DNA of 64,000 nucleotides from Chionis minor (lineage: Eukaryota > Chordata > Aves > Charadriiformes > Chionididae): NCBI GenBank assembly GCA_013398295.1, contig VZSF01007300.1, positions 372,001 through 436,000 of the forward strand, in the 5' to 3' direction. The notes beneath the pieces were generated by a model that had not been told where the DNA came from, searched no databases, and was given only the letters and a program-made list of their open reading frames with translations. This document shows, in pieces, positions 50,961-63,600 of this stretch (within the stretch, counting starts at the first letter, position 1; every line of letters starts with the position of its first letter). Made by a program: the position numbers and the translations under genes.

Positions 50961-53900
50961 GGGGATGGGGAAAGAGGTGTCTGGAAAATTCCACATAACA
51001 CTTAATATATATCTGTTGGACCTAATATCTGATCTAATATGAAAGACAAAAAAATAACATTAACAACAAGACAAAATCCATTCTCACCTTCCAGACAGCA
51101 TAATTGGTGATCTTAAAGGAAAGGGAAAATATGTACCTGACATGGAGAAGGTTACAGAATGTGACAGCTTTAATCTGTTATTTTATTTCTTCTAGAAATG
51201 TTTCATTTACACTTGTAAATAAAAATATTAATGGTTTTTCTCAGAGACTAGGTGGGCCAGAGGAAAGTCAACATGCAGCAGTAGAGAGTCTTGGACCACG
51301 TCTGCGATAGAAACAAGGCAATAACAACTTGAAATTATTCCAGCCAGACGTGATACTGCATTCCAAGATCAAGAAATTGCGTGCACATCATTAAATATGC
51401 ATATTAGTTAGTTAAATGAAAGTTGGGAATAAGACCTAGAGCTAGACAGGACCTGTGGAGCCAGGGCTCAGGCAGATGTCACTGCATTGATTATACTTTG
51501 GCAATATGTCAAGCTCTATTAAAAATGAAATTAAATTAAAGAAAGCTCAACACGTTGCCCAAGTATAATCACCGTGGTGACACCTGTCCAAATGTGCATG
51601 TGCCTAAAGCCACGGTCCCCAACGTGCTCCTGGTATGTCACTGGGGAGTGGGTGTTAATTCTAAGATGAATTACGCCGGCGGGGAGGTAGGACATACGTG
51701 ACAGATTGTGCGCAGCAGGCAGAAAAGAATGGATCTGATCTGAATTTCCAGCCCTCATAGTTAGCCACTTCTCTGCTCAGAAAAATACTGGGAGCTGCAC
51801 TCCAGCCATCACCACCCCTCAAGTGGTGTAGAGACACAGCTACCTACAGTCTGGCTCTTCCCCCCTTCCACCCCAGAATCATCCAAATTACTGAATTCTA
51901 AGCACGGTACAAGGCAAACTTGGCCAACATCACAGGATTTAAGGGCTTAAGAATGGGCGGGCTGAAATAACGTTGAGATTCAAGTTTACTCTGACCAGTT
52001 TTACTCTTACACCTTAAATGGCAAAGACACCTAAAGCCGGCAATATCTGCCTCCCCCTTATCTTGGATATACACAGAAATGAATGCAGTACCGGTGATGC
52101 TGCCACACTTACCTATAATTTAATTTCTAATGCTAAAGGGTGTAAATTTTAAATACACAGCGGTCCTAGGAGTATTGCCCTACAGGAGCAAGGAATTTCT
52201 TAAAAAGCTGCTGCTCTTTTCATATCCTGGTTGGCGACAGCAGGAACAGCTACCACGAAGCTGTCATGTCTTTAATGACAACCTGAAGACTTCTATAAAA
52301 TGTATTGCGTTAACTGTGCATATATGTCTGTGCAGAACAAAGCTTGCCAGCATAACTGCCCTTATTAAAAAGGAATTGAATACAAAATAGAAGAGCCATT
52401 ACAGTTGCCTCTGTTAGGGAATGCTGCTACAAATTATGAACAAAAGCATCCTGAATCACCCGTGTCACTTCTAGATAGTGGCACGTGGGAATGCTCAGTT
52501 CGGCAGACAGTAAGGCAGTACGTTGTGTCTAATGGCGAAGAAAAAGATAGTGAAGCTGCACAGCATTTCCAGGGGAAACAGGAATGATAGGAAAGAGAAG
52601 TCATATGGCAGAGGCAGAAAAACAGAGAAAAGTTCAGGCTGCAGAGGAAGAAAAAAAGTGAAAGATGATGGGAACATGAGGTCAGGGCAGATACAGAGAT
52701 TAAGCAAAGTGAAATAATGATAATAGTAATTATTAAAAAAAGTAATGTAACTACAGTTTTAAATATAGCTAAAACTAGTGCTTTCCAAAAAGATCATCTT
52801 CAGGCAAATGTTTTTTGCAATTGTCATACAGTACTGGGAAGCTTAAGATAAAGGTCTTCACGACCACACTGAAGCGCCCAATAAGAATACCACCACGGTT
52901 TTGCGATGAGTTTCACTTCATGGTATCATTACTGTCTCCTAATTCTTGCTGTGGACAGTGAAGCAGGCTTTGGTGACATATTAGAGCGCAGGGTTGCATG
53001 GGGTAAGGTTTTCGAGTTGGGGCTGTGTGCTCGGCTCTGGGCAGTTTTGCGGACTCCAGAGCCGCTCTGGAGCACAAAGCCCTGGAGATGAGCTAAAACT
53101 ATTTCACGAAGGAGCTGTGCTGGGTCACCTCATTTTACGACTGCTGTCAGTGTGGGCAGATAAAGCAACTTAAAGAAGGGATATACCCCAAACCTTGTCT
53201 GATTTTTCCCTACTAGAAGACCTCAAGCATCTGTTTGTGCTTGGAAGAAGTATGACACAGGAGGCAGAAGAGCAGTCCAACATGAGAAAAAATACGAAAG
53301 TTTAAATAAGCCAAATGTGGCATTCATCTGGAGTGAAAGTTACTGACATAGAGGACTGAATCAAAGTTTTGACTTATTTACATTATGTCCTTAAAAATTT
53401 TCCAATACTTAGGACTTGGGATGACCCTCTCCTTAAAGTCAATCCCATTTCACCAAAGCCCTATTGGCTGCAGCTTTTGTCAGTGAGAGGAGATGCCGTA
53501 TCAGCCTGACAGCCAGGTTGCATCCTACAAACACCCCATGACAATCTCCCTCCTTGTGCAGAGCAGCAGGCATTGATGTGGCAGGACAGCAAAATTTGCA
53601 CTACTGCTACATAAGCAGTATTTGGCCAGACAAAGCCTTTTGGTCTTCGAGACTACCAATTTGACATCTTCATGAGAATTAAATTCCATGAAAAGCACAA
53701 AAATAAAAGTACTTCCATGTCCTTCATTCTCCCCAGCCTGTATCAATGCAAAGATACTTCTAGTTTGGTACCATAAAATTCTGTGGGTTGTTTAAGCCAG
53801 GACTCTCCTTTCCTGGATTTTGATTTATGAAGTACTGAACACACAAGGTCTATGAACTCATCATAGGTTTTTGTGAAAAGAATCTAAGAATATGTCCCCA

Positions 53901-56250
53901 ATTGTTGTTTGTCCAGCTACTGAAGCCTTCATCATAACTTTTCTCTGCTCCATGCCTATATTTCATGCACAGAAATAGGAATGGTATTTCCCCTTTCAAG
54001 TTTTAGCTCTGATTTTTTTTTTTTTTTAAGAAAGAGGTTAAATTTCGAACATGACAATCTTGCCACAGGGGCTGCATTTGAATATTGTCTAATGCTACCT
54101 ACATCGTCAGCAGATAAAAATAAGGCCTGCCATTCGTATTTCACCTACCCTACAAACAGGTTATGACCTATTCAATATCAAAGAGAGTACACAGTGAATT
54201 GTACAGCACAGACATGGCTGTTTCTACAGTAATTGTATCTAACCTTGTACATTAGAGAACAGTCACTGAGTAAATTAGCTTGAATAAACAGAACTTGTCT
54301 TTTTGCAAAACGAATAAGCTCTTTTTGCAAGTTTACAGCCACAACCCCACAGGGTGAGCAGGGTATCTGTTGGGAAATTATACTTTTACCTACCTTTACA
54401 GTATCTCTTGTGACACAGACTTTTGAATAGTGCACTACCACAGGTACATTACTACAGTACTGCTTTTACAATGGTTACACTAACATACAAACAATGCAAA
54501 TGGTCCAGAATTTTTTTGAGAAATCCCTCAAAATTATTTCACTAAAAATTCTCACTTTCCCCCTTTTGTATGTGATTGTATTCATCTTATGACTGACACA
54601 GGTGAGAGGAGGAATTTAAATTAATGACTAGAGCATCACAAAGCGAAGAGGTCTCCAAACTTACTTGAGGTCAAATCTTTATCATCCTCTGCATATGGTT
54701 ACATTTAAGGTACAAGCCATGTTGAAATAATTCTTCCTACCCAATAAGCAAATCTATGGGGGCTGATCTGTATACTACAGACTAAGGAGAAATATTTGTC
54801 TTTGAACACGGTCAAAGTAACTTTTAGGGCTCTCGGTTGCATTTTGCCCTTTGTTAAGTTACTTTTCCCCCAGGATCTAGTGGTGACTTGACTGAAAAGG
54901 AAATGAAAAGAAGGTAGCCCGTGTTTTTCAGCCTAATAAACTCCTAGCACGTAGGTAGCAGATGCAAGTGCTCCCAGTTTGCTTTCTTGCTTTGTAAGAA
55001 GTCTTGCCCAGAGCTGACTCCTCTACCCCAAGTAAGAGCTCACTCCTGTTCCATCATTAACAAGAGAGCTATTAGTCAAACCACTAACTAATCCTATAGT
55101 CAATATAAGACCTAAAATTTACTAAAAAGAGTGCCTCATCTATGTAACTTAAGTAGGGGCAGGGAGGATAAAGTGCCTTAATACACTGAATTTTTTATTC
55201 TGCTCTGCATCTGCAATACTGCCAAGTGCTTCGGAGTAATCTGGCTCTCGGAACAATTCACTTACTGTGCTGGTATTAAAAGTTAAAATATAGAGGGTAC
55301 AGCTGACAATGCAGAAGAAACCAAAATCTAACACTGAATGCCAATCTCGAATCTTTGTCTGGCAAAATGAATTTGAATGGTAGAAGGACTGAAAAGGTAC
55401 CATATAAAATATGCCAGTAGGCATTTCACATTTTGAATCTTAATGGGGTTTCTTTTTTGCATCTATGTAAGTTCTTCAAAGATTTATTCTCTCAATTACC
55501 AATCAAAAGAACTCATAAAGGTAAAGTCAGTGGACCATGAAGGATTAGAGCTGTCGGCTAAGACAGATGCACACTTGGCAGGCCCTGTGCATTAAACAGC
55601 CCCATTTGACACCAATCCTTGGCCCAAATAATGACTAGCAAACTAAGTTGTTTATCATGAGCTATTTTGACTTTAAAAAAAAAAAAAAGAAAAAGAAATA
55701 ACAACACACTTCCCAACAGGACCCCACATAGTCCAGATTGTAGTGAAGACTTAGCCTGTAAAGACTGACTCTTAAATCCTGCTTACGGGAACCCAAGAAT
55801 TCAAGCTGGTGAAAACTGACAGCTAAAGGCTGACTAGATTTTTCTTCTCTATTTTTCTTTTTGGTAAAAAGCCAAAAGATTAGTAATGTTAGAGTAGCTT
55901 GTGCATAAATTTAGTCTGAGACTTACTTAAATATATATTCAAGCAATGCTTAATATACATATTTAATGTGGGGAAATTTTGTATGTTTTCTATGAAGGAG
56001 TCATTTTCTTTCTTGGGTTTCAACAAAGCAATTAAGGATTTAGGCAATTAAAGATTCAAGAATAATAGTGCTTCATTTACTTAAAGTGGCAAGCCTGCTT
56101 TATGGGCGACACAACTTGCATGCCTAAATTTAAACATGTTTCATTGGATTGGTGCTTACCCTAGGAAGCAGCCTATGTGTTGAGTTATTTTTCTTTTCCT
56201 AATGCAAAGTCTGCCATTTTCCATGGAGGATGAATTATTGAAGAATACTC
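50961..56250. other. Unique non-coding DNA
   Basis: No gene recognised in about 5.3 kb. It contains an octamer-like ATATGCATAT at 51396-51405, a T14 run near 54013 and an A-rich run near 55676-55689. Open frames stay under 95 codons and show no recognisable domain. No interspersed repeat was identified. Confidence 0.55.
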
Positions 56251-56425
56251 AGAATCACAAAATCATGGTTAACGGTTGAGAAATTTCCACTTTCAGAAAT
56301 CATCTACTCCACCTTCCTGCTCAGAGAAGGGCTAGATAAAGCTCAGGGCTGTCAAGCTTTGAACATCTCCAAGGATGGAGACTCCGCAGCCTCTCTAGGC
56401 TACATGCTCCAGTGCTTCTTTATAG
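56251..56425 (-). mobile_element. CR1 3' fragment, antisense
   Basis: The plus strand reads as the reverse complement of an avian CR1 3' end. It opens with AATCACAAAATCATGGTT, the CR1 terminus in antisense. CCACCTTCCTGCTCAGAG, then CATCTCCAAGGATGGAGACT, GCAGCCTCTCTAGGCTACAT and CTCCAGTGCTTC follow in the expected order. Divergence is moderate, so it is older than the CR1 at 59.8 kb. It is 5'-truncated, as most avian CR1 copies are, and the right boundary is approximate. Confidence 0.85.
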
Positions 56426-56735
56426 ACCATTTGATCTTCCAGGCAATGGACACATAATCTAACAAGGACATATGAAAAGCTGGTTGACTGTTACTTTTTT
56501 AGCTATTATTTTTAATGGTTGTCTAGGAGCTTCATGGATAGTGATCAGTTGTTTATAGTTTGTTATGAATTCCTAAATAAAAATTGCAGGCACATGTAAA
56601 AGATGGTCCAGTAATAAATACTATGCATGCTTCTTCCTTCTTTGAATTGTTGCTAGTTATGTGTAAATGGCTTCAAGTACTGCATCCAGTCGAAAATTCA
56701 AGGTGAAACAACTGGGCAGGATATTTTCATACCAG

Positions 56736-56790
56736 GCAGGAATTTAGCCAGGATTCAAACTCCCTCACTTCTGGAAATGCCCAAAAACGT
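56736..56790 (-). mobile_element. Possible antisense MIR-type SINE fragment
   Basis: The word AGCCAGGATTCAAACTCC resembles the reverse complement of the tRNA-derived B-box region of MIR SINEs (AGCCGGGATTCGAACCC), and a CTTCTGGA stretch follows where TCTGGAG-like sequence is expected. The match is short and may be coincidental. Confidence 0.3.
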
Positions 56791-56857
56791 ATAAATCCTC
56801 AGTACATCACCTTCTGGTATCATAAAAAACACAATGCCACCACAAGCAAAAAGAAAA

Positions 56858-56930
56858 AAGGCTCTGGCAGTAGACAGGGGTTTGAATCCAACAGGCAAGT
56901 ACTACCTCATGGGTTACAAAATGAATTTCT
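56858..56930 (+). mobile_element. MIR-type SINE relic with internal deletion
   Basis: The segment begins AGGCTCTGGCAGTAGACAGG and runs into GGTTTGAATCCAAC, which aligns with the tRNA-derived head of MIR including its B box. It then jumps to AAGTACTACCTCATGGGTTA, which aligns with the MIR 3' region. The conserved core between them is missing. The element is therefore a head-to-tail remnant. Family assignment rests on recalled consensus and the copy is short. Confidence 0.45.
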
Positions 56931-57454
56931 GTGGACACATCCACAGTGCCGGAGGCAGCACAGCGCAGACTCTTGCGCTAGCAACATCCTTGCCAGCACT
57001 TTGCTAGCTATCAACGCAGCTATCCGGCTTTTTGACTGGATCTGACACCTCGGCACGATATTGCACTGTGCCATCGGGCTGGCTTAGCAGAGGAAAGCTC
57101 TAGTTCCACCATGGTGCGTCACTGGATAGTGCAGACTTGCTCGTTGACACTGGCAGTTCCCCACAGACCCCTAATCCCATGAAGCCTCTTGCCTCCTTTC
57201 CTGAAAAGTCTGCCTTTGAATTAATCTGTTGGCTTTCTGAAGACATGGCTCTTGGCTTGTTACAAGAGAGTGATAATTAGAGGAATTTTCAGGTCCCTCT
57301 TTGCAGTTCTGCCTATACGATCCTGCCCAGATCCACAGATCCTCAGTTGCTCCAGGCACAGAGCTGTGACGTATGCAATTCCAACCTTATTTTATACATC
57401 CTTCCTACAGGCAGCAATATAAACTTTCCTTGGAGACTTTAGTCATAAATCAAG

Positions 57455-57635
57455 AGGCAGTGTGGTCTGGTAAACATAGCATCGGACAGGGACTCGGGAG
57501 TCTTGGCTGTCACTTCATTTCCCTATATCTATTCTTCCTTTTCTTATTTATTCAGCTCGTGAAGTCACGAGGTCACTCCTAACTATGTATATCACCTTTA
57601 CATACATAAAATAGTGAGACTTAGTATTACTTCAA
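57455..57635 (+). mobile_element. MIR-type tRNA-derived SINE relic
   Basis: GGCAGTGTGGTCTGGTAAACATAGCAT matches the A-box head of amniote MIR elements (GTGGTCTAGTGG, AGAGCA). The phrase GGGACTCGGGAGTCTTGG follows, then GTCACTTCATTTCCCTAT, equivalent to the MIR core. The stretch CATAAAATAGTGAGACTTAGTATTA resembles the TAAAATGGGGATAATAGTA tail. An unaligned stretch near 57531-57600 may be an insertion or strong decay. The element is very old and not active. Confidence 0.55.
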
Positions 57636-58102
57636 CAAAAACAATATTTATCATTAAGACAGTAAAAGATGCTGAACTATATAAGGAGATAAAAAAATAC
57701 CTGAAAAAACCCACAATTTTATCATAAAGTCCATTCATAGAAATTTTCTTTCTTGGTAACTGGTGTAATAGTATCTTCCCAGTCTAATGATGGGCTTTGC
57801 TATGTTGAAAGGATCCACTCCATATTTATGTCCCTTTTTCCCCCAAGAATATCTTTAAAGAGCAATTTTGTCAAATTGTGCTAGAGAAGAGCAGTGCTTT
57901 AACTATTTCATCACATTAAGTAGAATTCTAAAGTAATATGATTTTTTTCAGATAATGGAAGCTTTTTTCTTTTCCTGGAAAAGAATAGAAAGAAACTAGC
58001 ATAATTTTTTTCATTATTTTTTTTCAGTCAGCATTTTCCCCCTCCTTTATTATTTGGAGCATCATTACTGATGATATGGCAGCCAACATATTGCTGTATT
58101 AA

Positions 58103-58160
58103 CAAGGTCACTCAGTCACAGAATCCCATTAGTGGTGAAAATGACAGAACTGAGTTGTGT
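58103..58160 (-). mobile_element. Possible antisense MIR core fragment
   Basis: The plus strand reads CAAGGTCACTCAGTC, then AGTGGTGAAAATGACAGAACTGAG. This resembles the reverse complement of the MIR core (CAAGGTCACACAGCTAGTAAGTGGCAGAGCTGGG). An extra insert of about 10 bases lies between the two halves. Support is partial. Confidence 0.35.
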
Positions 58161-59824
58161 AGTGACAAATAAAGTAAGTTCTCACCTTGTGCATAGAAGG
58201 TCTCAGGTTCAAATTTACACAATGTGAAGTAGAAGAAAACGCATCTGCAACTGACATCCACTCCGCACAACTCAGAGACATCCTTACCTTTCTTACTTAG
58301 ACACGGAAAATTAAATGAAGTCACTAGGTTCTTTTGAGCTATACCTATAAAAGCCCTACACGTAAGCAGAAATGCTACAGAATATTGAGCAAAACAACCC
58401 TCTTTCAGTGTTTTTGTGTGTACTAGTACAGTCACAGATTTTGTAGCAGGGAATGCAGCAAGCAAGAGATCCATAATTCAATTAAAGTAGGTACCATACA
58501 AAAGCTTTGCTTTAAATAATGGAAAAGACTAGATAGTAACTTCGTAGGCACAGCCCCAAGCAGAGGTCTAACCTGTGCTGCCAGGAAACCTCTCCAAATT
58601 ATAACTATTTCCATGCTTCCTCCTGGCTCTTCGGCATAAAAACGTGGCTCTGGCAATTACCACTGGCACAGGGCAGCATCCTCCTGCTCTGGCTCCCCTG
58701 GGTGGCTTGGGAAGGAGGGATGGGAGCCCCACCGAGCCCCGCTGCTGAGTGGTGCCTCAGGGGAGCTGCATCACTCAACACCCCCAGCCCTGGGGAAGAT
58801 GGAGGGATAGGACAGGGTGAGTGGCTTCACCTGGATGCAGGTTTGTAATCAAACAGCACAAAACAAATAGCAGGCACCACAAAGAATAGTTAAACTAGTA
58901 ACAATTCAATAGGAAAACGTGAAACACATTAAACCCTCCTGCAGCCCTGTTCTCACCTTCAAAACTCACAAGTTCTACAGACTGAGGAACTCACCAAAAA
59001 AACCTGATCAGAGTCTTGATTAGAGTCAGATGAAAAAGACAAGCTGTTTTTCCTCAATTCATTGTCATCTCTCTGCACCCCACAAATTTTCAAGGAATTT
59101 CTCAGCAACGCACACACAACTGGCTTTTCAGAAGGCTTTTCCTGCTTTTAAATAATCATCGTTTTTTTGACTTTGTTGAAAAAACTAAGAATTCTTGTTA
59201 AAAGGTCTGTTATAGTAAACCTTTAGTTAGTTTAAAAAGGTGTTCTTGAGAAAAATATTTTAATTATAGCTGTCACTCAACCAAATGTTAATATTTATTT
59301 GGGTAAAAAAAAATTTAAAGATCAAGATTACTGTAAAATACGATCCCCAGCTTGAAAAGCATTTTGTAACCCTCAACTCCTACAGAATCCATCTGAAGTC
59401 TGTTTCAGAGACACAGTCCAGCAAGTCCAGAGTGAACTTCACAACTGAAAAAACCTACCTACCTCCAGGATACTTATCTCTGCTACATCCATGAAGGGAC
59501 GAAGCTATCTGGTCGAAGACTTACAGAGCCTCCAAATTCCTATAGAATTTTCCACCCCAGGATCTCACTGAACTTTACTTTTAAAGAAGTTAAACTCAGT
59601 ATGGTCCTCTGAGCTCTCCATTTAGTATTGAAAGAAACCATGTCCAACAGACTTTAAAAGATACACTCCAAAACCCTTCTGTTCCCTTTTGGTTTAGTCA
59701 GAACTTTAAACGTTCAGCACTTGGTTTTTCTTTCATAAATTATGTTGATTACATGCTTTATTCAGAAGCAGCCTACCAGGAAATTGGAGATATTCTCTAG
59801 AGAGAATCACTAGGCACGAGCTGC
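58161..59824. other. Unique non-coding DNA
   Basis: No gene recognised. A GC-richer stretch at 58660-58820 is poor in CpG and carries no promoter features. The minus-strand frame of 120 codons (58112-58474) has no recognisable domain. Confidence 0.55.
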
Positions 59825-60605
59825 CGTAGCCATGGACAGACGGGCGCTCATCGGATGTGCTGCACAGTGACGTAGGTGCAGGCATACATTAGGTCACACA
59901 CTGAGCCTGATGAGCCCCCTGGACAGCATCGCACCAAGAGACACCCAGATGCAGAGAGGGACTCGGGGGTGCTGGTGGATAAGAAGCTTGACATGAGCCA
60001 GCAATGTGTGCTTGCAGACCAGAAGACCAACCCCATCCTGGGCTGCATCAAAGGAAGCTCAGCCAGCAGGTTGAGGGAGGTGATTCTGCCCCTCTACTCT
60101 GCTCTCATGAGACCCCACCTGGAGTGAGCCCCCAACATAAAAAGGGCATGGACCTGTTGGAGGGCCAAAGGCACAAAGACAATCAGAGGGCTGGAGCCCC
60201 TCTGCTATGAAGACAGGCTGAAAGGGTTGGGGTTGTTCAGCCTGGAGAAGAGAAGGCTCCAGGGACACATTATAGCAGCCTTCCAGTACTTAAAGGGGCC
60301 TACAGCAAAGATGGAGAGGGACTTTTTACAAGGGCATGGAGTGACAGGACAAAGCATAATTGCTTCAAACTGGAAGAGAGATGATTTAGATTAGCTATTA
60401 GGGAGAAATTCTTTACTCTGAGGGTGGTGAGGCACTGGAACAGGTTGCCCAGGGAAGCTGTGGAGGCCCCATCCCTGGAAGCGTTAAAGGGCAGGGCAGA
60501 TGGGGCTTTGAGCAACCTGGTCTAGTGGGAGGTGTCCCTGCCTATGGCAGGGGGGTTGGAGCTAGATGATCTTTAAGGTCCCTTCCAGTGTAAACCATTC
60601 TATGA
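59825..60605 (+). mobile_element. CR1 LINE, 5'-truncated, relatively young
   Basis: An avian chicken-repeat-1 retrotransposon. The 3' end is diagnostic: GATGATCTTTAAGGTCCCTT at 60565 onward, then CCATTCTATGA at 60595-60605. Upstream it encodes the end of the ORF2 reverse transcriptase. An 83-codon frame (59876-60127) carries DSGVLVDKKLDMSQQC and EVILPLYSALMRPHLE, which matches the RT C-terminal region. The frame stops where about 17 bases expected between CTGGAG and GAGCCCCCAACA appear to be missing. Later blocks (GGGTTGTTCAGCCTGGAGAA, GGCACTGGAACAGGTTGCCC) follow in order. It is incomplete and inactive. The subfamily was not determined. Confidence 0.95.
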
Positions 60606-63600
60606 ACGCTTCAGTCTTACCAAGCTACAGCAAAAGCTGCAGAGACTCACGCGTTCCTACTTCTGCTTGTAGGAGTAGCCAGAATTGGGTGAGAGGAGGA
60701 AAGCTGATGTTTGAGGAGGGGCTGTGAATAGAATATAAACCTCTGGCTCCTCTGAACCTTTTCGCTCCATCTGTTCCCGGCTGGTGTGGCTGAAGATTCA
60801 TTACTAAGGCCAGCGCTTGTACAGGCTGGATGTGGTTGCAGACACTGTACAAAAACTAGCAAGCCACAAAAAAAACTCTTTCCCTTTAATAATGCTGTGC
60901 TGAAGCTTTTAAGCACCATTAACCATCCCACGCACAGACTTTGTAGGCACAGCTGGCCTTTCACTGAGAAAGGAAATATTTCCATCTGAAAGACATTCCC
61001 TGCTTATGAACTGTCCGAAAGACTTAAGATATTTTTAAGACGCACTCCCATTTCAAAGAAACGTACATAGAGATGTTAACACCCCTGTAAGTGAATCAGG
61101 CATTGTGCATCATCTGTAATGAAAGCAGTTCAGAGAGCCTTACCAAGCACCTACGCGATCCAAGGAGGGGTTGATTTTCATTAGGTACCTACTTAATGCT
61201 TAGGAAAATGGGATCATGAACATGACTTGGCTTTCCAGGCACCCCCTTAATGTTCTTAAATTATTTACATTGAAAAATATTTCAAGTCTAAAGCAGATTT
61301 AATGCAGTGGAGACCGAGGTTTTAAGGAACAAGAATGAATCCCTAATTCTGGTTATATCGCTGTGAGTTTTGTCCTTGGTAATTTCATAGCAGAGGAAAA
61401 TTTAAAACAACTCCCCCCTCCAGATAGCTTAGCAACTTTATAAAGGCTTTTTCACCTCAGAAGTATTTAAATAAATCCTATGGACTACAATAGGGCATAG
61501 CTGGGCAACTGACTTCTGAATAGTGGAGTGGGAGAGGTGCTACACTGATGGTGAGAATCCCACACAGATGGGTCAGACTGCAAATGGAAGTCTTCATATT
61601 GCACACTCCCTAGGGCAGAGGCCGTTTTTTGTTGTATGCTTGTTATGGTCTCTGGTAATTTACATATACCTGTCTTGTATTGCATATAAGGAGTGATTTT
61701 CTCTAGGTTCTGGGAGACATCAGGATCACCCAACAAATGCAATGCGAGCTCCAAGCAGAGGCTCAGGACCAGCAGGTACAGGGAGAAACGCCCCTTCCCA
61801 GGACGCAGAGGGAGGGGGTGTGCTGCGGGCAGTAGACTCCCATCTACTCGGATACCTAATGCCCTAGAGGAAAAGCAACTCGGAACTTTAACGGGAGCCA
61901 AAGCAGCTCATCACCTTGTGAAAATCAAACTGCTTGATTTGATCTGATGGCTCAGAGCAGAGGTCACGGCTTCCTGCTGCTTCCCTTTTGGCTCGGGATG
62001 CGTTAGTGATGCGCAGAACAGAATAAATGTACTGGTAGTGGGACTTTGGCAAGTCACCCACAGGGGCAGATTTCCACCTTCCTAAGCAAAATCTGCAAAA
62101 GGGGCAGGTATATTTAGTTAAAAAGCATTCCACCTAATTGACACAAAGAGTAATAATTCTTCCCCGTGTTACAATTGCAGGCTACTAAGTTTTTGGCTGA
62201 ACTTGTTAGGACATAAAGTTGAAGATAAAGTAGCTTTTGAGAGAAATGTCCAATTAGCCTCCTTTTCTGATTTTTATTTGTCCTGAAATTAGATTTTATT
62301 GCAATTGTATTTACAAAACTTGTGCTGTGGGATATCTTTCCTCCACAGTCTGTCATTGCTAATGAGCAAAGGACACATAGAAAGTTCTTACAGTTCTTTT
62401 TTCCTCTTATCATTCCTCAAGGTGAACTATGATTTCTTTCAAGAGCTTTGCTTGCAGAAAGTAAGGATTTTGTGAAAGACAGAGGCAAAAATATTAATTG
62501 CTTTTTCCCACTTTGCTGACAGTTCCAATAGCAGCAAATGTTATTGCAAAGGAAAAAAAAAGCCTCCCACCGTCAACTGCAAGATCACATCAGTCTGAAG
62601 TCAGCTCAACCTTTGCTATTCCTCCCACCTTCCCTTCCCTGTAAAGTCCTGGGAGGATACAAGAGGCATCCTCTCCAATAGAACGATTATGGAAAAAGTC
62701 AGAGAAGATTACAATCACCAGGCAAATAAGGTGAAGCAGTAAAAGCGATTCCTACAGGAGTGGAATCTTTCAGATCCTGGAAGGGAAGGCAGGGGTGAGC
62801 AATAATAGGAAACTAGAAAGAGATTTTCCTCTTTTTCTTCATAAGAGATGAACTCTTCTCCAAAATGTCTGATTTCAAGACAAAGGTTGCACTGCTAGAT
62901 GCTGATTTCATGCCTTCGAAATAGCGGGTAAGACAAAACCATATAATATTTGCCATCTAGAATAGAATATTGATTTTTTTTCCCCCCCAAACCAGCCTGC
63001 CAAACAAAGTCTGAGTTAAAGCAGACTGTGTGGCAACTTCAGGTCACCATAATTCTCCTTACTTCCTCTCCTTGTCAAAAGGCGTGATATCAAAGCTGCC
63101 CTTTTGTTCCCCTTAATTTTATCAAATGCACTCCCTGTCTCCAATCTTCCCTACCTCCTCATGCAAAGATGAAGAATAACTCAGAGACTTGGATTCAGAC
63201 ATATCTATAACCACGATCAAAACTCGAAGAGCCAAAATAGAGGTCTCTGCACAACTCCAGCCCTGCCGACAGCCTGCATTTACTTGGGAGGTGGAAGGGC
63301 GTAACATGAATGAGAATCGGGCTCCACAGCGTAACTGATGACAACAGCTAAAGATAACGTGTCAGATTCCACCTGTTTCACACCATATAATAGTTTTGAG
63401 GATGGCCCGAACCCTCACCAGCTCCTGCACAAACCTGTAAATATCAAAGGCCATAGGTGACTATATGTTTTTGCATTCAGTGTCTCCAGGCACTGAAACC
63501 CTCAGACTGGAAATGAGCTAAGTATCTCATCTTTAACTCTTATTTTTGCAGAGCTTCATGAAATAAGAGGTGTCCTGCCTCCATCCCCCAGGCTCAGGAA

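Noticed and set aside
56875..56895. B-box-like GGTTTGAATCC as a tRNA gene
   Set aside because: No cloverleaf, acceptor stem or A box at the right distance; better explained as a SINE relic.
58660..58820. GC-rich stretch as a possible promoter island
   Set aside because: It contains almost no CpG and has no promoter motifs or adjoining exon.
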